Notes under the pieces: generated by a model
What the model saw: the letters and a program-made list of their open reading frames with translations, nothing else
The model's database searches: none
What the model was told of the DNA's origin: nothing
In this document: positions 62,136-64,000 of the stretch, piece after piece
Position numbering within the stretch: the first letter of the stretch is position 1
How the letters are laid out: each line of letters begins with the position of its first letter
Assembly: GCA_021604865.1 (NCBI GenBank)
Contig: BQJU01000036.1
Span: forward strand, 1-64,000
Length of the DNA: 64,000 nucleotides
Source: Saprospiraceae bacterium
GTDB taxonomy: Bacteria; Bacteroidota; Bacteroidia; Chitinophagales; Saprospiraceae
Direction of reading: 5' to 3'
Translations under genes and position numbers: made by a program

Positions 62136-62150
62136 TGTTTTTTCAGGCTA
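62128..62150. terminator. Possible bidirectional terminator between convergent genes
   Basis: TAGCCT and AGGCTA form a 6-bp stem around an 11-base loop, spanning both convergent stop codons, with a T-rich run on the right. The stem is short, so the call is weak. Confidence 0.35.
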
Positions 62151-62976
62151 CTTTCTTTTCAACATATTTTTTAAATCCATCCTCATAAATCATTTTCCAT
62201 CCTTCGGTAAGCTCTTTTTTCGTATTTTCTGAGACGGCGCCAAAGGTGGTATCAGATAAGGTAAGCACCGTTGAGTGGCCATTCTCTTTTAGCGAAAGCT
62301 TGAGGAACGACATGGCTGGCCCGCCAAATTGAGGGGATAAGTGGCCCTTCAATTCAATGCTATTTGGACCATCCAAACCAATTACTGTGGCCCATAATAA
62401 ACCTTCGTCATTGCCATAGTCTTCATACATCCGGCCACCAATTTTTGGTTCGATAATGAATTTTTTGGTTTTGGAACTGGTGTAAAAGTCCTTTCTCCAC
62501 CAGAGATGGATCTCTTTAAGCAAACATTCCCAGACCTGATTGATTTCGGCTTTAATGGGGATTTCCAGTAAAATTTTGATTGTTTTGGCTTCTTGTTCCA
62601 TAATCATATCTTCGGTTTTTTGATGAATATTTGATTTGTGTTCAGCTAGCTCTTTTAGCTGCAGCAAGTTGGTAGCCCATTGAGCTTCATATTTTTTCAC
62701 CCACCTTTCATAGATTTCCTGGAGGGGTATGGCATTGATATAATTCCATCGGTATTTTCCTTCTTTTCTGGGCAGGATAAGGCTCGCATTTTCTAAAATG
62801 GAGAGGTGTTTCATCACAGCACAGCGTCCTATGGAATCAAATTCATCTACCAACTCACCCGTTGTCTTGGGAGATTCTCTAACCAAATCCATTAGTTTTC
62901 TACGGGTAGGGTCGGCCAGGGCTTTCCAGATACTTTCCGTATCAGATTGATTGTTAGTTGTTTGAGATGGATTCAA
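62143..62976 (-). CDS. ArsR-type HTH fused to SRPBCC (AHSA1) domain
   Basis: The 277-residue protein has an N-terminal ArsR-like winged helix (SIWKALADPTRRKLMDLVRE, then ELVDEFDSIGRCAVMKHLSI and LPRKEGKYRWNYINAIPLQE). A C-terminal AHSA1/SRPBCC fold follows from about residue 125 (IKILLEIPIKAEINQVWECL, FIIEPKIGGRMYEDYGNDEG, GHSTVLTLSDTTFG). ArsR and SRPBCC are usually encoded as two adjacent genes; here they are one chain. The ligand-binding SRPBCC half may control the DNA-binding half. Confidence 0.88.
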   Translation of the reverse strand: MNPSQTTNNQSDTESIWKALADPTRRKLMDLVRESPKTTGELVDEFDSIGRCAVMKHLSILENASLILPRKEGKYRWNYINAIPLQEIYERWVKKYEAQWATNLLQLKELAEHKSNIHQKTEDMIMEQEAKTIKILLEIPIKAEINQVWECLLKEIHLWWRKDFYTSSKTKKFIIEPKIGGRMYEDYGNDEGLLWATVIGLDGPNSIELKGHLSPQFGGPAMSFLKLSLKENGHSTVLTLSDTTFGAVSENTKKELTEGWKMIYEDGFKKYVEKKVA

Positions 62977-63086
62977 TGGTCAAAAAATTTTGCATTTTCA
63001 ATATGTTACTAAATAGTAACATGTAAATGTATGAAATAGTTGGCCACAAATCAAGTAATTCAAAATAAAATGTTGAAGTTGTTACG

Positions 63087-63130
63087 ATCTTGTTTGGAGG
63101 TCGGCTTTTGTAGGAGCGCGCTTGCTCCCA
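63087..63130. repeat. Solo TTTGGAGGTCGGC arm with adjoining hairpin
   Basis: CTTGTTTGGAGGTCGGCTTT at 63090 is one arm of the dispersed element. The following GGAGCGCGCTTGCTCC can form a small hairpin. No matching right arm is seen. Confidence 0.65.
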
Positions 63131-63136
63131 CATTTC

Positions 63137-64000
63137 TTAGTTCGGAAGGCTGTCAAAAAATTCTTCGACAAAAACCAATGCTTCTTTTTGATTCCAAAGC
63201 TTCACATATTTCACCTCCCCACTACCCCGAAATTGGAACCTCAGTCCAGCAATTTCACCCATGCTTTCATCATATATCAATTCATGGATCAACTGGTCAT
63301 TCAAAAGAATTTTCACATGTTTGTTTTGAACTTCGAGTCGTACTTTTTGCCAATCTGAAAAATCAGTGCCAAAAGCAGAAAGGTCATTTGTTTTGCCACT
63401 CTCATAAAAATCGTTGAACATCAGGTTGATCTCGCTGATACAACCGGGTGTTGCCAGGGGAATAATCATTGCTCCTTTTGTGCCCAGCAGGATTAGCCGG
63501 GTCTGTTTACAAACACCATCGCCTTTTTCATAGGTGTTTTTGACCGCAGTTTCATACACAAAATTATCGCCGTCCAGGCCTCCAAATTCCCGAACATTGT
63601 GGTAGGTAAGCCATTTCGGCGCTTCCAGGCTGGCATTGATGTCCTCTTGCACTTGCTCAGCAATCGTTAATTTGTTCTTTTTGAGCAACTCGTCTTCCAG
63701 CAAGTATCTTGGTTCTGGTTCAAAAGCAATAGTGGCCATCCAGCCATTGGATAGAATATGTAAATCATGTTCTTTGATCACCTGTCCATCAACCAGCAAT
63801 TTTGCGCGCCAATAGCCCGGATAATAATAAATGGACGTAGCCTCATGCCCATTTTTGTCGATATTAAATCGCTTGGTCTCATCCCAGAACTGCTGAATCA
63901 TAAAGTCGGTACCATTCAAATGGTCGACATCGTATTTAAAAACTACAGTGTTGGGAATTCCCGAGGTCACTGGATTACTTGTAAAAACGGTATTGCTGAT
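63137..64000 (-). CDS. Unknown beta-rich protein, cut by the window edge
   Basis: The frame is open to the last base: upstream of the apparent start at 63970 it continues as SNTVFTSNPVTSG, so the true start lies outside the window. The visible 288 residues contain two beta-rich sandwich-like parts. The first is about 1-110, with YYYPGYWRAKLLVDGQVIKE. The second is about 120-288, with LTYHNVREFGGLDGDNFVYE and RLEVQNKHVKILLNDQLIHE, and resembles a concanavalin-like or DUF1080-type domain. I do not recognise a named family. A membrane or regulatory N-terminal part may be missing. Confidence 0.65.
   Translation of the reverse strand: MSNTVFTSNPVTSGIPNTVVFKYDVDHLNGTDFMIQQFWDETKRFNIDKNGHEATSIYYYPGYWRAKLLVDGQVIKEHDLHILSNGWMATIAFEPEPRYLLEDELLKKNKLTIAEQVQEDINASLEAPKWLTYHNVREFGGLDGDNFVYETAVKNTYEKGDGVCKQTRLILLGTKGAMIIPLATPGCISEINLMFNDFYESGKTNDLSAFGTDFSDWQKVRLEVQNKHVKILLNDQLIHELIYDESMGEIAGLRFQFRGSGEVKYVKLWNQKEALVFVEEFFDSLPN

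Noticed and set aside
1-64000. CRISPR array, tRNA or rRNA genes
   Set aside because: No regularly spaced repeats with unique spacers were seen, and I found no tRNA-like T-arm or rRNA sequence by eye; a tRNA search program would settle the tRNA point.

Overview
The window reads as a chromosomal segment from a Bacteroidota bacterium, most likely of the Saprospiria (Lewinella/Haliscomenobacter-like). The sequence-level reasons are the many secreted proteins with type IX secretion (T9SS) C-terminal sorting domains, a gliding-motility-type C-terminal (CHU_C) protein, SprB-type repeats, TAnnTTTG promoter boxes, and the bamD-rpoZ-coaBC-DUF4835 gene order typical of the phylum. I saw no rRNA, tRNA or CRISPR array by eye.

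Layout. 0.3-12.3 kb: an AstE/AspA-type zinc amidohydrolase, a BamA/TamA-like outer-membrane protein, a small beta-barrel protein, a SPOR lipoprotein, the cbpA/cbpM chaperone pair, a zinc carboxypeptidase, a secreted parallel beta-helix protein and a DUF3137 membrane protein. 12.5-20.5 kb: the core cluster bamD-rpoZ-coaBC-DUF4835, then a secreted unknown, purN and a TPR/PD40/SPOR envelope protein. 20.8-30.3 kb: a sodium/solute symporter with its small partner, a DUF1761-like membrane protein, a very large T9SS cargo protein, a Gfo/Idh/MocA oxidoreductase next to a DUF1080 lipoprotein, and hemW. 30.5-38.2 kb: translation genes gatA, hisS and pheS, interrupted by two XRE regulators, two small unknowns, a beta-barrel protein and an acetyltransferase. 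38.4-45.0 kb: an O-antigen-ligase-like protein, a six-gene operon (ECF sigma, small membrane protein, Spy-like protein, YHYH lipoprotein, MORN protein, SCO1-like protein) and trhO. 45.5-50.1 kb: two tandem secreted NHL-propeller paralogues, an AraC regulator and a TPR lipoprotein.

50.1-53.8 kb looks like an accessory island: a decayed gene, a tight three-gene operon (small helical protein, CsaA-type tRNA-binding protein, and a methyltransferase with an N-terminal helical domain resembling effector-associated domains), and a truncated IS91-type transposase. This is the best candidate here for an undescribed system. 53.8-64.0 kb returns to ordinary content: a Cys-rich repeat protein, a CHU_C protein, an acetyltransferase, a SnoaL-like protein, a TPR protein, a molybdopterin oxidoreductase, an ArsR-SRPBCC fusion and a gene cut by the window edge.

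The intergenic DNA is unusually structured. At least four families of short inverted-repeat (MITE/REP-like) elements recur: one with TTTGGAGGTCGGC arms (more than ten sites), one with GGGGTCAGCGAAGAATAA ends, one with GTGTA ends and an internal ACCGCNGAGNCGC box, and a 78-bp palindromic-ended repeat present twice. A 15-bp tandem array follows one acetyltransferase gene.
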